A DNA stretch of 64,000 nucleotides from Paenibacillus_AA sp045062745 (GCF_045062745.1 NZ_JBJGED010000021.1:62001-126000), one strand, 5' to 3'; counted from the first letter of the stretch, positions 12,480 to 21,916 are shown. Program-made: numbers and translations. Notes: generated by a model from the sequence alone, not told the origin.

Positions 12480-13376
12480 TTATTTTTCGCTGGGGGCAAA
12501 CGTCTTTTTGTACTCGGTCGGGGTCAGTCCGGTCCGTTTCTTGAACGTGCGGATAAAATGGCTCAAATGCCGGAACCCCACCTGGAAGCACACTTGGGTC
12601 ATCGTATGCACGTTTTGCCGAATGAGCTCCATCGCCCGCTCGATCCGCACTTCGTGCACGAAATCGACGAACGTCTGGCCCGTCTCTTTCTTGAACGCGT
12701 GGCTGAAGTACGCCGGCGTCATCCCGGCGAGCTCCGCGGCCTTCTCAAGCGGGATGTCCAGGCTGTAGTTGTCGCAGATGTACTGGATGACGCCGCCGAA
12801 CGGCCGCTCCATAAGCCGGATCGGGTTGCCCGGTTGGCGCTTCACCGTGAACTTGCGCGACTCCCGCTCGATCAGAATGAGCAGCTTCACGAGGCTGATG
12901 CGAGTTGAGACTTCATAGCCGTGCTCCCGATGCTCGAATTCGTCCTGAATGTCGAACAGCAGCTGCTCTACGAGCGGTTGCTTGTCCTTGGAGATGTGCA
13001 GCCAGGGCAGCAGCTCGGAAGCGCCTTCCTCCTGCTCCTGGAGGATCATGTTCCAGACGTACGAATCCGCGAACGAGTGCAGCTCCTCCTGGACGAGATA
13101 AGGCATGAAGTCGACGAGCACGATCTCGAACTCCTTGCCGTCGAAGGCGTTCAAGCTGTGCTCGATGCCGGGCGGAATGATAAACACGTCCCCTTTGCCG
13201 ACCGTAAGCGTCTTGCCTCGGAACTGGTGGCTGCACACACCCTTCATGACATACGCGATCTGCACGTAGTCGTGCATGTGCATAGGTTGTCTCAAGTTCT
13301 GCTGACTGTAGCGAATAAATTTGAAAGGATAGCCTTCGACCTTCTGATTCTTGTATTCGAATAGCAGGGTGCCCAT
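12480..13376 (-). CDS. AraC family transcriptional regulator (cupin + HTH)
   Basis: A 298-residue regulator. A cupin sensor domain occupies the N-terminal half (MHMHDYVQIAYV, KGDVFIIPPGIEHSL); the C-terminal ~100 residues carry two HTH motifs (LEKAAELAGMTPAYFSHAFK and QVCFQVGFRHLSHFIRTFKK) with the family-typical TGLTPTEYKK ending. Start ATG has GGGAGGAA upstream. It precedes a Gfo/Idh/MocA oxidoreductase on the same strand, the likely target. A plausible promoter (TTGTTC, 17 bases, TATGCT) lies on the minus strand around 13420-13450. Confidence 0.88.
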   Translation of the reverse strand: MGTLLFEYKNQKVEGYPFKFIRYSQQNLRQPMHMHDYVQIAYVMKGVCSHQFRGKTLTVGKGDVFIIPPGIEHSLNAFDGKEFEIVLVDFMPYLVQEELHSFADSYVWNMILQEQEEGASELLPWLHISKDKQPLVEQLLFDIQDEFEHREHGYEVSTRISLVKLLILIERESRKFTVKRQPGNPIRLMERPFGGVIQYICDNYSLDIPLEKAAELAGMTPAYFSHAFKKETGQTFVDFVHEVRIERAMELIRQNVHTMTQVCFQVGFRHLSHFIRTFKKRTGLTPTEYKKTFAPSEK

Positions 13377-13479
13377 GAAGCCGTTCCTCCCGTAGCCGGA
13401 CCTTGTGAATCCATAGTTCTAGCATAGTACAAATGGGCGGGAGGAACAACCTCTAATTGATCGCGCGTGAATCCGCCGC

Positions 13480-14442
13480 TTATCGCTTGGAAGGATCGTA
13501 AGGCTCGCCGAGAGCCGCCGGCGGATAGGCTCGGCCGACCGTTCCGGCCAGTACGAGAATGGTCAAGAAATACGGCAGCATATAAAAGAATTCGGACGGG
13601 ATGTTCTGGGCCTCCGGATATTGCTGCAGGAACACCCGCAGCGCTTGCGCGAAACCGAAGAACAAGGCGGCTCCAAGCGCGCCGGCCGGATTCCACTTGC
13701 CGAAGATCATGGCGGCGAGCGCGATGAACCCTTGTCCCGAGATCGTGTTGTGCGAAAAGCTGCTCGTCGTCGTCAGCGTAATCGTCGCACCGCCGAGACC
13801 GGCCAGCGCTCCGCTAAGCAGCACCCCGATGTAGCGCATCCGCCTCACCTTCACGCCCACCGTATCGGCTGTGCTCGGATGCTCGCCCACCGCACGCAGC
13901 CGCAAGCCGAACGGAGTCTTGTACAGCACGAACGCGGTCAGCAGAACGCACAGCAAGGCGATGTAAGTCGTCGGGTAAGCGTAGAACAGCGCTTGTCCGA
14001 GGAAAGGGATGCCGCTCAGCCCAAGGATGTCCCACTTGCCGAACACTTCATTCAGCGTATCCGTCTGACCCGCTCCCGCGAACAGCAGCTTCACGAGGAA
14101 CAACGTCAGCCCGGCCGCGAGGAAGTTAATGACGACGCCGCTTACGACCTGATCGGCCTTGAACGTAATCGTAGCGACCGCATGGATCCAAGCAAAGACG
14201 AGCCCTGCAGCGATGGAGGCCAGAAGGCCCACCCAGGGGGACACCGCACCCACGCCGGCTTGCTCCAAGTAGAAGACGGTAATGGCTGAGCCGAACGCAC
14301 CTGCCGTCATCAGCCCTTCGAGCCCGATGTTCACGATGCCGGAACGCTCCGAGAAAATGCCGCCGAGCGCAGCGAAGATGAGGGCGGTCGAATAGACGAG
14401 CGTGATGTTGACGAGCTGGCCGAGCGTCTCAAGTGTTCCCAT
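13480..14442 (-). CDS. BMP-type ABC transporter permease (NupQ-like)
   Basis: A 320-residue hydrophobic protein with about eight to ten membrane segments, belonging to the branched-chain/simple-sugar permease family (BPD_transp_2). The loop EHPSTADTVGVKVRRMRYIGVLLSGALAGLGG matches in pieces the conserved EAA-like cytoplasmic loop region of nucleoside/sugar permeases (AVGEHPSTADTVG, SGALAGLGGA). It overlaps the preceding permease gene by 14 bases and is the last gene of a bmp-ATPase-permease-permease operon, the layout of nucleoside importers such as NupNOPQ of Bacillus. The substrate assignment is inferred from that layout. Confidence 0.88.
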   Translation of the reverse strand: MGTLETLGQLVNITLVYSTALIFAALGGIFSERSGIVNIGLEGLMTAGAFGSAITVFYLEQAGVGAVSPWVGLLASIAAGLVFAWIHAVATITFKADQVVSGVVINFLAAGLTLFLVKLLFAGAGQTDTLNEVFGKWDILGLSGIPFLGQALFYAYPTTYIALLCVLLTAFVLYKTPFGLRLRAVGEHPSTADTVGVKVRRMRYIGVLLSGALAGLGGATITLTTTSSFSHNTISGQGFIALAAMIFGKWNPAGALGAALFFGFAQALRVFLQQYPEAQNIPSEFFYMLPYFLTILVLAGTVGRAYPPAALGEPYDPSKR

Positions 14443-15514
14443 TCGCTGTTCCCTTCCCTTTCCGCCGCAACGGGGCCAGCACGATCCGCACGATGCCTTG
14501 GGCCGCCACGAAGAAAATGACCGAACCGATCACGACGCGGATGATCTCCGGCGGGACGTCGGCGGCGAAGCTCATGCCGGTCGAGCCATATGTCAGCATC
14601 CCGAACAGACAGGCGGCGAGCACGACGCCGAGCGGGTGATTCATCCCGAGCAGCGCGACGGCGATTCCGTCGAAGCCGTATCCAGGGGACGAAGCCGCCT
14701 TCACCTGATAGTGGAACACGCCGAGCACCTCGAACACGCCGGCTAGCCCGGCGAACACGCCGCCGATGAACATCGCCTTCACGATGTTCCGGTTCACGTT
14801 CATCCCCGCGTAGCGGGCGGCTTCCGCATTGTGGCCGACGGCTCTCAGCTCATAGCCTTGACGGGTCTTCCACAAGAGAAAATAAAACGCAACCGCCGCA
14901 AGAGGCGCAAGCACGATCCCCCAATGCAGCCGCGCATTGTCGAACAGGGCCGACAGCCAGCCTATGCTCAGCGATGCGCTGGCCTGGATCGGCAGGGAGC
15001 GCTGCTGGCCGGGCTGCAGCATGAAATTTTCCACGATATAGCTGCTTAAGTACAAAGCGATCCAGTTCAGCATAATCGTCGTGATCACTTCGTTCACTCC
15101 GCGCTTCGCCTTCAAATATCCGGCGATTCCGCCCCATACGCCGCCGAGCAGAGCGCCGACCAGGGTGGCGAGCGGGGCATGAAGGATCCACGGCAGTCCG
15201 GTCAACTTGACACCGACCAGCGTGGCGAACGTCGCCCCGATCATAAATTGGCCTTCCCCGCCGATATTGAACAGCCCCGTGCGGAACGCGAAGGCCACGG
15301 CAAGACCGGTCAGCATGAGCGGGATGATCTCGCGGATCGTCTCGCCGAGGTTATAGCGGCTGCCGAACACTTTGGTCAGAAGCGCCCAGTAGGCAGTGAG
15401 CGGATTGTAGCCCCCGACCAGCATGACGAGCGCGCCAAGCACGAGCCCCATGAGAATGGCCGCCAGCGGGACAAGCGCGGAATCGGCCGTCATGATGCGA
15501 ATAAGCCTATTCAT
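14429..15514 (-). CDS. BMP-type ABC transporter permease (NupP-like)
   Basis: A 361-residue multi-pass permease with the family blocks FRTGLFNIGGEGQFMIGA and VGHNAEAARYAGMNV, and the characteristic SPGYGFDGIAVALLG near residue 285. Together with the neighbouring permease it forms the membrane channel of a nucleoside-type ABC importer. Its ATG follows the ATPase stop codon directly with no gap, and its 3-prime end overlaps the next permease, so the three cistrons are tightly coupled. A GC-rich C-terminal tail (LRRKGKG) is cytoplasmic. Confidence 0.9.
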   Translation of the reverse strand: MNRLIRIMTADSALVPLAAILMGLVLGALVMLVGGYNPLTAYWALLTKVFGSRYNLGETIREIIPLMLTGLAVAFAFRTGLFNIGGEGQFMIGATFATLVGVKLTGLPWILHAPLATLVGALLGGVWGGIAGYLKAKRGVNEVITTIMLNWIALYLSSYIVENFMLQPGQQRSLPIQASASLSIGWLSALFDNARLHWGIVLAPLAAVAFYFLLWKTRQGYELRAVGHNAEAARYAGMNVNRNIVKAMFIGGVFAGLAGVFEVLGVFHYQVKAASSPGYGFDGIAVALLGMNHPLGVVLAACLFGMLTYGSTGMSFAADVPPEIIRVVIGSVIFFVAAQGIVRIVLAPLRRKGKGTANGNT

Positions 15515-17059
15515 CTAGGCCCCCCTCCCCGTGTCGTCGCCGTGTATCGCCGTACCGGCCATCATTAACCCGAGCTCGCGGTCGTTCGTCTCGTCCGGAT
15601 CGACGATCCCGATCAGCCGGCCGTCGTAGATAACGGCGATCCGGTCGGACACGTTCAAGATTTCGTCCATCTCGAACGAGACGAGCAGCACGGCCTTGCC
15701 CTGGTTTCGCTGCTCGATCAGCCGCCGGTGCACGAACTCGATCGCGCCGACATCGAGCCCGCGAGTAGGCTGCACGGCCAGCAGCAGATCCGGGTTTTTG
15801 TCGATCTCGCGCGCGATGATCGCCTTCTGCTGGTTGCCGCCGGACAGGGCACGCCCTTTCGTATAGATCGACGGCGTCCGGACGTCGAACTCCTCGATCA
15901 GCTTGGCCGCGTGCTTGTCGATCGTCTCGTAGTTGAGCAGCGGACCCCGCGTATAGATCGGGCGAAAATACGTGCTCAGCACCATGTTCTCGTTCATGCC
16001 GAAATCGAGCACGAGCCCGTGCTTGTGGCGGTCTTCCGGGATATGAGAGATGCCCGCCTCCGAGATCGTCCGGGGGGAGCGGCCTGTGAGCTCCGCACCC
16101 CGCAGCTTGATCGAGCCGCTCTCGACAGACCCGAGTCCGGTGAGCGCCTCGATCAGCTCCTTCTGGCCGTTGCCGTCCACCCCGGCGATGCCGAGTATTT
16201 CTCCAGCCCGCACCTCGAAGCTCATATCCTTGAGCGCCGAGGCGCCTCGGCCTCCTGCGGTGCGCAGGCCGCTCACTTTCAGCACCGGTTCCCCCGGCTG
16301 GGCCTTCGTCTTGCTGACCTTGAAGCTCACGCCCCGCCCGACCATTTTCTCCGCCAGCATGTTGGGATTGGTCTCGACCTTCCGAACCGTATCGATGATC
16401 TTGCCTCGCCGAATGATCGTCACCCGATCCGCGATCTCCATTATTTCCTTCAGCTTATGGGTAATGAGGATGATCGACTTGCCCTCGGCCGCCAAATTAC
16501 GCAGGATTGCCATCAGCTCGGCAATTTCCTGGGGTGTCAGCACCGCGGTCGGTTCGTCGAAAATGAGAATGTCCGCGCCCCGGTACAGCACTTTCAGAAT
16601 TTCTACCCGCTGCTGCATACCGACGGAGATGCGGTCTACCCTGGAATCCGGATCAACCTTCAAGCCGTACCGGCGGGACAGCTCCGCCACTTGAGCGGCA
16701 GCCGCGCGATAGTTGATCGTGACTCCCGCCTTCGGCTCCATGCCCAGGATGATGTTCTCCGTCACGGTGAACGGCTGCACCAGCTTGAAATGCTGATGCA
16801 CCATGCCGATGCCGAGCTCGATCGCCCGGTTCGGGCTGTCGATCGCGACCTCCCGGTTGTGAATGAGGATTTGCCCCTCGTCCGGCTGGTACAGCCCGAA
16901 CAGAATGTTCATGAGCGTCGACTTGCCCGCTCCATTCTCCCCCAGCAATGCGTGAATCTCGCCCTTCAGGAGCGTCAAGGAAATCGAATCGTTCGCTACA
17001 ATACCGGGGAACCGTTTCGTAATGTGCCGGAGCTCCACAACCGTGGCTGCAGCGTCCAT
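15515..17059 (-). CDS. Double ATP-binding protein of BMP-type ABC importer (NupO-like)
   Basis: A 514-residue tandem ATPase. The first half has a full Walker A (GENGAGKST), signature (ISVGMQQRVEI) and Walker B (ILIFDEPTAVLTP). The second half has the degenerate Walker A (GVDGNGQKEL) and signature LSGGNQQK with LLLAVQPTRGLDVGA, as is normal for the RbsA/NupO subfamily of sugar and nucleoside importers. It energises uptake together with the two permeases downstream and the lipoprotein encoded upstream (54 bases away). Start ATG 17059 gives the expected MDAAATVVELRHITKRFPG N-terminus. Confidence 0.92.
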   Translation of the reverse strand: MDAAATVVELRHITKRFPGIVANDSISLTLLKGEIHALLGENGAGKSTLMNILFGLYQPDEGQILIHNREVAIDSPNRAIELGIGMVHQHFKLVQPFTVTENIILGMEPKAGVTINYRAAAAQVAELSRRYGLKVDPDSRVDRISVGMQQRVEILKVLYRGADILIFDEPTAVLTPQEIAELMAILRNLAAEGKSIILITHKLKEIMEIADRVTIIRRGKIIDTVRKVETNPNMLAEKMVGRGVSFKVSKTKAQPGEPVLKVSGLRTAGGRGASALKDMSFEVRAGEILGIAGVDGNGQKELIEALTGLGSVESGSIKLRGAELTGRSPRTISEAGISHIPEDRHKHGLVLDFGMNENMVLSTYFRPIYTRGPLLNYETIDKHAAKLIEEFDVRTPSIYTKGRALSGGNQQKAIIAREIDKNPDLLLAVQPTRGLDVGAIEFVHRRLIEQRNQGKAVLLVSFEMDEILNVSDRIAVIYDGRLIGIVDPDETNDRELGLMMAGTAIHGDDTGRGA

Positions 17060-17113
17060 CGAATCACCCTTTCCGTCTCGTCGTAATGTGCTCTTCGGGC
17101 AGGATCCCGCCGG

Positions 17114-18193
17114 TTACTGGGTCGGGACTTTGATCTCCCCGCTCACGATCTTCTTCTTGTACTCCTCGACCTTGGCCAGAATATCGGCCGATACGTTCTT
17201 CTTCGATGTGTCCGGGATTCCCACCGCATCGTCCTTCAAGCCCAGTGAGGTCGTCGTCCCCGCCTTGAACGTGCCGTCGATGACTTCCTTGGAGATGCGC
17301 TCCACGGCCAGATCGACGCGCTTCACCATCGACGTGAGCGTCACGTCGTCGCCGAATTCGAGCGATTGGTCACGGTCCACGCCGATAACCCATACTTTCT
17401 TACCTCCGGCGCGGTTGCGGTCCTTCGCTTCATTAAAGACGCCGTTGCCCGTACCGCCGGACGCGTGGAAGATAATGTCCACACCGCTGTTGTACAGTGT
17501 CGCCGCGGTCGTCTTGCCCAGATCCGGCTTGTCGAACGCGCCCGTGTAGTTCACGGAGATCGTCGCATTCGGGTTGACCGCTTTGACGCCTTCGCGGAAG
17601 CCCGCCTCGAACCGCTTGATGAGCGGCGACTCAATGCCGCCTACGAAGCCGACTTTGTTGGATTTCGTGGACAACCCTGCCACTACGCCGACCAAGTACG
17701 AGCCTTCGTTCTCGGCAAAAACGACCGACGCCACGTTCGGCGCATCGACCACGTTATCGACGATCGCCAGCTTGGCGTTCGGATTCTGCGTCGCCACTGT
17801 CTTGATCGCGTCTCCGAGCAGGAAGCCGATGCCCCAGGAGAGCGAATAGTTGTCCCTGACGAACTGCGTCAAGTTCGTTGCATATTCCGCATCCGATTTG
17901 CTTTGCAAATATTTCACACTCGCGCCGGTGTCCTTCTGGAGCTTTTGCAACCCTTCCCACGCCGCCTGGTTGAACGATTTGTCGTTTACGCCGCCCACGT
18001 CGGTCACCATGCCGAACTTGAAGTTAGCCCCGGCTCCGCCGCCGGCGGCTCCTCCTGCACCCTGGTTCGTACCCGCCGTCGGAGCCGGCGTCGCCGTAGC
18101 GCCAGGCCCTCCCTCGGTCGGCTTTTTGGCGCAGCCTCCGGATACGAGCACGGCCGCCATCGTGAGCGCCAGCGCCCATTTTTTCATTGCCAT
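17114..18193 (-). CDS. BMP family substrate-binding lipoprotein (NupN/BmpA-like)
   Basis: A 359-residue lipoprotein. The N-terminus has two lysines, a hydrophobic stretch and the lipobox VSGGC with Cys21 as the lipidated residue, then a Gly/Ala/Thr/Pro-rich linker. The mature protein has the BMP signatures GGVNDKSFNQAAWEGL and VGFVGGIESPLIKRFEAG. Such proteins bind purine or pyrimidine nucleosides outside the membrane and deliver them to the ABC permease pair. First gene of the four-gene operon; ATG 18193 with AAGGAG 10 bases upstream. I searched the 167-base upstream region by eye for a purine riboswitch core and found none. Confidence 0.92.
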   Translation of the reverse strand: MAMKKWALALTMAAVLVSGGCAKKPTEGGPGATATPAPTAGTNQGAGGAAGGGAGANFKFGMVTDVGGVNDKSFNQAAWEGLQKLQKDTGASVKYLQSKSDAEYATNLTQFVRDNYSLSWGIGFLLGDAIKTVATQNPNAKLAIVDNVVDAPNVASVVFAENEGSYLVGVVAGLSTKSNKVGFVGGIESPLIKRFEAGFREGVKAVNPNATISVNYTGAFDKPDLGKTTAATLYNSGVDIIFHASGGTGNGVFNEAKDRNRAGGKKVWVIGVDRDQSLEFGDDVTLTSMVKRVDLAVERISKEVIDGTFKAGTTTSLGLKDDAVGIPDTSKKNVSADILAKVEEYKKKIVSGEIKVPTQ

Positions 18194-18313
18194 CGGTCAG
18201 CATCTCCTTACTATGGAATATTGTCAGCTATCGACATGCTAAACCGTATTATGGCAACTTCCGGGAAAAATTATGAGGATGACGCGCGTTCGATCTAAGA
18301 TCGGGCAAGCATA

Positions 18314-18347
18314 CAAAAAAACCTCCGGACCCATTTCGTCCAGAGGT
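18314..18347 (-). terminator. Terminator of the EamA transporter gene
   Basis: Minus-strand hairpin ACCTCTGGAC / GTCCGGAGGT (18321-18347) followed by TTTTTTT. Starts 14 bases past the stop codon; it also isolates the divergent-looking start region of the BMP operon from upstream transcription. Confidence 0.88.
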
Positions 18348-18361
18348 ACTTGTAACGATCG

Positions 18362-19273
18362 TTATTTCGCCGGCCTCGGAATCGATGCGCTCATGGCCAG
18401 CCGCTTCGGCTTGCGGTTCACGCACAGGATGCTGAGGATGATCAGCAACAGCCCGCCCAGCAAAGACAGCGTAAACGGTTCATGCAGGAAGAGGATGCCG
18501 GTCACGATGGCGACGACGGGAATTAAGAACGTGTAAGCCGCAACCTTGCTCGCTTCTCCCGATCCGATCAGCTTGTAGAACACGAGCCAGCCGAGGGCGA
18601 TCACGAAGATGGAGATGAACAGCAGGCAGGCGACGAAGGTCGGGCTCCAGACGATGCTGGACCAACTCTCCACTTCCGTGCCGAGCCCTGACATGAACAG
18701 ACCTCCGATGATCAGTTGCATCGTCACGAGCCAGATCGGGTCAACGAGAGTGCCGATTTTTTTCACATAAATGGTCCCAAGCGCCCAGCTAAGCGCCGAA
18801 CCGAGCGCCAGCAGGATCCCGACAAACGAGATATGGGCCGATAAGCCTCCGATGCTGATAACCCCCACGCCCGCGAACCCGACGAATAGGCCGAAGAGCT
18901 TCAGCCCGAACATCGGCTCGCTGAGCCACATCCACGCGAACACCCCGACGAGCACCGGCTGCAGGAAGACAATGGCTGAGAATAAACCGGAAGGCAAGTA
19001 CGTAAGGCCGACCGTTTGGAGACCATAGTATAGGATGATATTGACCACCGAGGAGATCAAATAGATGTACCATGTCTCGCGAAGCCTCAGCTTCTTGTAC
19101 CTCGGGAGTGCGACGATCAGCAGCAGCAGCCCGCCCACAATGGTTCGTACGCCTGAGAATAGGATCGGGGGCGCGTATGTGAGAGCGAGCTTGGAGATCG
19201 GCCAGTTCACGCCCCATATAAGGATAAGGCCGATTAGCAGCCAAGTAGATTGAACGCGGTTCGATGTACCCAC
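18362..19273 (-). CDS. EamA/DMT-superfamily transporter
   Basis: About 303 residues with ten predicted membrane segments in two EamA halves, e.g. LIGLILIWGVNWPISKLAL at the start and VYLPSGLFSAIVFLQPVLVG-like repeats (read in pieces) in the middle; a short basic tail follows. Family members export amino acids, metabolites or drugs through the cytoplasmic membrane. The likeliest start is GTG 19273, with AAGGAG 8 bases before; a GTG three codons earlier (19282) overlaps the Shine-Dalgarno. Divergent from a LysR gene with a dyad between, so LysR control is likely. Substrate unknown. Confidence 0.88.
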   Translation of the reverse strand: MGTSNRVQSTWLLIGLILIWGVNWPISKLALTYAPPILFSGVRTIVGGLLLLIVALPRYKKLRLRETWYIYLISSVVNIILYYGLQTVGLTYLPSGLFSAIVFLQPVLVGVFAWMWLSEPMFGLKLFGLFVGFAGVGVISIGGLSAHISFVGILLALGSALSWALGTIYVKKIGTLVDPIWLVTMQLIIGGLFMSGLGTEVESWSSIVWSPTFVACLLFISIFVIALGWLVFYKLIGSGEASKVAAYTFLIPVVAIVTGILFLHEPFTLSLLGGLLLIILSILCVNRKPKRLAMSASIPRPAK

Positions 19274-19300
19274 AAGAGTCACTCCTTGTCATGCGTGTGA

Positions 19301-19330
19301 CCTTATGATACACTTCGAATTACCATAAGG
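19301..19330. promoter_or_regulatory. Dyad between the EamA and LysR genes (candidate LysR operator)
   Basis: CCTTATG (19301-19307) and CATAAGG (19324-19330) form perfect 7-base arms separated by 16 bases in the 96-base divergent intergenic region. LysR proteins typically bind such interrupted dyads between their own gene and a divergent target. Confidence 0.5.
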
Positions 19331-19369
19331 AAAATGAATCTTAATTATAGAGGATATAAGGAATCGGTT

Positions 19370-20248
19370 ATGACCATTACACAGCTTATCGTCTTCGTCA
19401 AAGCCGCCGAACTGGGCAGCTTCACGAAGGCCGCCCAGGCGCTCAACATGACGCAGCCCGCGGTCAGCCATGCGATCTCCGGACTCGAGAGCGAGCTCGG
19501 TCTGAAGCTCCTTATCCGCGACCGCCGTACCGGTCTCGCGCTGACGGACGCCGGCAAGCGGATTCTCGTCCATGCGCGGGAGATCATGTGCCGGTTCGAG
19601 CATATCGAACAGGAAGCCCGCGCGGGACGAGGGCTGGAGGACGGGACCGTGCGCATCGGCAGCTTCCCGAGCGTATCGGCTCATTACTTGCCGGGCATAA
19701 TCGGCACGTTCCGCCGGAAGCACCCTAAGGTGGAGCTCGTATTGTTGGAAGGGACTTATGAGGAAGTGGAGGAGTGGATCGCCTCCCGTGTAGTCGACAT
19801 CGGGATCGTGGTGCTGCCGAACGAGGAGTTCGAGGTTCAGCAGCTGACGGCTAACGAGATGGTCGTCGTGCTCCCTCACGATCACCCCTTGTGCGACAAG
19901 AGTGCGGTTCCCGTCACGTGTCTGGACCGATTGCCGTTTATTATTCAAAAAGGGTACGAAGCGCCTATTCTGAGCCTATTCCAGCAGGCAGGCGTCCAGC
20001 CCAGCTTCGATTACCAGTTCTTGCACACGAGCACGATTCTGAAAATGATCGAGGAAGGGCTCGGCGTCGCGATCCTGGCGGATTTGGCGCTTCCGGACGC
20101 GCTGCCGAACGTGCAAATTCGGAAGCTCGATCCCCCCTTCTGGAGAGAGCTAGGTCTCGCCTGCCCTTCGTTCAAGGAATGCTCTCCGGCTGTGAAACGA
20201 TTCGTACAGCTGTTCCTGGAGCATGTGCCTGTACGTTGTCACGATTGA
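19370..20248 (+). CDS. LysR family transcriptional regulator
   Basis: A 292-residue LTTR. The N-terminal winged HTH is clear (TQLIVFVKAAELGSFTKAAQ, MTQPAVSHAISGLESELG, LTDAGKRIL), followed by a periplasmic-binding-like effector domain with GSFPSVSAHYLPGIIGTF. Start ATG 19370 is supported by AAGGA 7 bases before; an in-frame ATG at 19334 lacks a site. It is divergent from the EamA exporter and 45 bases upstream of an LLM-class flavoenzyme on the same strand, so both are candidate targets. The family usually autoregulates. Confidence 0.92.
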   Translation: MTITQLIVFVKAAELGSFTKAAQALNMTQPAVSHAISGLESELGLKLLIRDRRTGLALTDAGKRILVHAREIMCRFEHIEQEARAGRGLEDGTVRIGSFPSVSAHYLPGIIGTFRRKHPKVELVLLEGTYEEVEEWIASRVVDIGIVVLPNEEFEVQQLTANEMVVVLPHDHPLCDKSAVPVTCLDRLPFIIQKGYEAPILSLFQQAGVQPSFDYQFLHTSTILKMIEEGLGVAILADLALPDALPNVQIRKLDPPFWRELGLACPSFKECSPAVKRFVQLFLEHVPVRCHD

Positions 20249-20293
20249 ACCATTTACATCCCGGCTAAGGGATTTCTTAGGAGGACGAATCCG

Positions 20294-21337
20294 ATGAATG
20301 AAGCTCACCCTCATGAAGCCACCAACCGCCATATCCCCATCTCGGTGCTCGATCTGGCTATGATTACGCAGGGCAGTACGGCGGCGCAATCGTTCCGGAA
20401 CACGCTCGATCTGGCCCAGCATGCGGAGCGTTGGGGCTACCGCCGGTTCTGGCTCGCCGAGCATCACAACATGCCGGGCGTCGCCAGCGCGGCGACTTCG
20501 GTCGTCATCGGCCACGTAGCGGCGGGTACTTCGACGATTCGCGTCGGCTCCGGGGGCATCATGCTCCCGAACCACGCGCCGCTTATGATCGCCGAGCAAT
20601 TCGGCACGCTCGAATCGCTCCATCCCGGCCGCATCGACCTCGGTCTCGGCCGGGCGCCGGGTTCCGACCAGCTCGCCGCCCGGGCGCTGCGCCGCGGCCT
20701 GGCGTCAAGCGGCGACGACTTCCCCGAGCTGCTCGCCGAGCTGCGCGGCTACTTGAACCCCGCGCTCGGCAATCGGCCGCTGGGCGTTAGGGCGATACCC
20801 GGCGAGGGGCTGGACATCCCGATCTGGTTGCTCGGCTCAAGCGGCTTCAGCGCCCAGCTCGCCGGCCAGCTCGGCCTGCCGTTCGCTTTCGCGAGCCACT
20901 TCGCGCCGGACTACTTGCTGCCCGCGCTCGAGCTGTACCGCAGCGGGTTCCGGCCGTCGGACACGCTGGAGAATCCGCACGCCATGGTAGCGGTCAATGT
21001 CTTCGCCGCCGAGACGGACGAGGAGGCCTACTATCTCTCTACCTCGATGCAGCTGCAGTTCCTGAACATCATCCGGGGAAGAAGCGGCATGATGAGTCCT
21101 CCGGTACGGAACATGGACGAGTATTGGACCGAGCATGAGAAGGCGATGGTGCAGCGCCAACTCAGTTTCGCGCTGGTCGGCGGCAAAGCGACGATCCGCC
21201 GCAGGTTGGACGAGATCCTCACCTTGACCCAAGCGGATGAGCTGATCGCGACCTCCTCCATTTATGATCATCAGGCGCGCCTCCGGTCGCTGGAGCTGTT
21301 CGCCGAAGTGGTGAAGGAAGCGGGAGCGGCGGAATAA
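20294..21337 (+). CDS. LLM-class (luciferase-like) flavin-dependent oxidoreductase
   Basis: A 347-residue protein of the group called MsnO8-like/alkanal monooxygenase homologues. Diagnostic blocks are ISVLDLAMITQGSTAAQSF, the barrel segment RFWLAEHHNMPGVASAATS, VGSGGIMLPNHAPLMIAEQF and GRIDLGLGRAPGSD. It is expected to use reduced FMN and O2 or F420-like cofactors; its substrate is unknown. ATG 20294 has AGGAGG 9 bases upstream. It may be co-transcribed with the LysR gene before it and ends at a strong bidirectional terminator. Confidence 0.9.
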   Translation: MNEAHPHEATNRHIPISVLDLAMITQGSTAAQSFRNTLDLAQHAERWGYRRFWLAEHHNMPGVASAATSVVIGHVAAGTSTIRVGSGGIMLPNHAPLMIAEQFGTLESLHPGRIDLGLGRAPGSDQLAARALRRGLASSGDDFPELLAELRGYLNPALGNRPLGVRAIPGEGLDIPIWLLGSSGFSAQLAGQLGLPFAFASHFAPDYLLPALELYRSGFRPSDTLENPHAMVAVNVFAAETDEEAYYLSTSMQLQFLNIIRGRSGMMSPPVRNMDEYWTEHEKAMVQRQLSFALVGGKATIRRRLDEILTLTQADELIATSSIYDHQARLRSLELFAEVVKEAGAAE

Positions 21338-21346
21338 AGATAAAAT

Positions 21347-21388
21347 AAAACCATGCTTTGGCTTATTAGGAAGGAAAGCATGGTTTTT
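21347..21388. terminator. Bidirectional terminator between the LLM and GyrI-like genes
   Basis: AACCATGCTTT / AAAGCATGGTT arms (21349-21359 and 21375-21385). TTTTT follows on the plus strand, and TTTTATTTTATC follows on the minus strand, so it serves both convergent genes. Confidence 0.9.
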
Positions 21389-21395
21389 CCATGGG

Positions 21396-21899
21396 TCAAT
21401 CAAATCCCGGTACGAGCTTATAGACCGGTACGTTCGACTGCAAGCGCACGATTTGTCCGGGGGCGAATTCAGGTTGATCGAACTCCTCGAACCAAGGGAC
21501 TCCTTTGGAAATCAACGCCTCATACCCCTGCTCCTTCATCCACTGATTGCCCCGCGAGTAATAGTCGCTGTCCTCCTTCCAGAACGCATCGGTCGAGCCT
21601 TCATACGTATGGACCGCATAGTGATGCGCCGACATCGTGAACGCGACCATGCCCTCCGGCACCGACTGAATGTTCTTCACTTCCATCGCCATGTAGTAGA
21701 CGAGGAACAGCTCCCCATGATGGATCGAGATGCCGAGCCGCTTGTCCGGATTGACTAGCTTGGCTCCTAGTCCGATCTCCGCCTTCCGTTCCTGGAACAT
21801 TCGGGTAACTTCATCCAGCTTGACCGCATCGCCCCGCACCCAACGGACGCCGATCGCTTGAAACTTAGGTTTATGCCTCAATTCGGAATGGACATACAT
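21396..21899 (-). CDS. GyrI-like / AraC effector-binding-domain protein
   Basis: A 167-residue soluble protein with the look of the GyrI-like small-molecule-binding domain: a strand YVHSELRHKPKFQAIGVRW, a central helix with LGAKLVNPDKRLGISIHHGE, and the C-terminal block AVHTYEGSTDAFWKEDSDYY followed by MKEQGYE. Stand-alone members bind hydrophobic drugs or act as adaptor/hydrolase proteins; function here is not known. ATG 21899 has GAGGAGG upstream. It is 17 bases downstream of a VOC-family gene, with which it forms an operon. Confidence 0.65.
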   Translation of the reverse strand: MYVHSELRHKPKFQAIGVRWVRGDAVKLDEVTRMFQERKAEIGLGAKLVNPDKRLGISIHHGELFLVYYMAMEVKNIQSVPEGMVAFTMSAHHYAVHTYEGSTDAFWKEDSDYYSRGNQWMKEQGYEALISKGVPWFEEFDQPEFAPGQIVRLQSNVPVYKLVPGFD

Positions 21900-21916
21900 A
21901 GCGGTTTCGCCTCCTC

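Noticed and set aside
18194..18361. A purine riboswitch before the BMP operon.
   Set aside because: The region lacks the paired helices and conserved loop bases of the purine aptamer; only promoter-like and terminator sequences are present.
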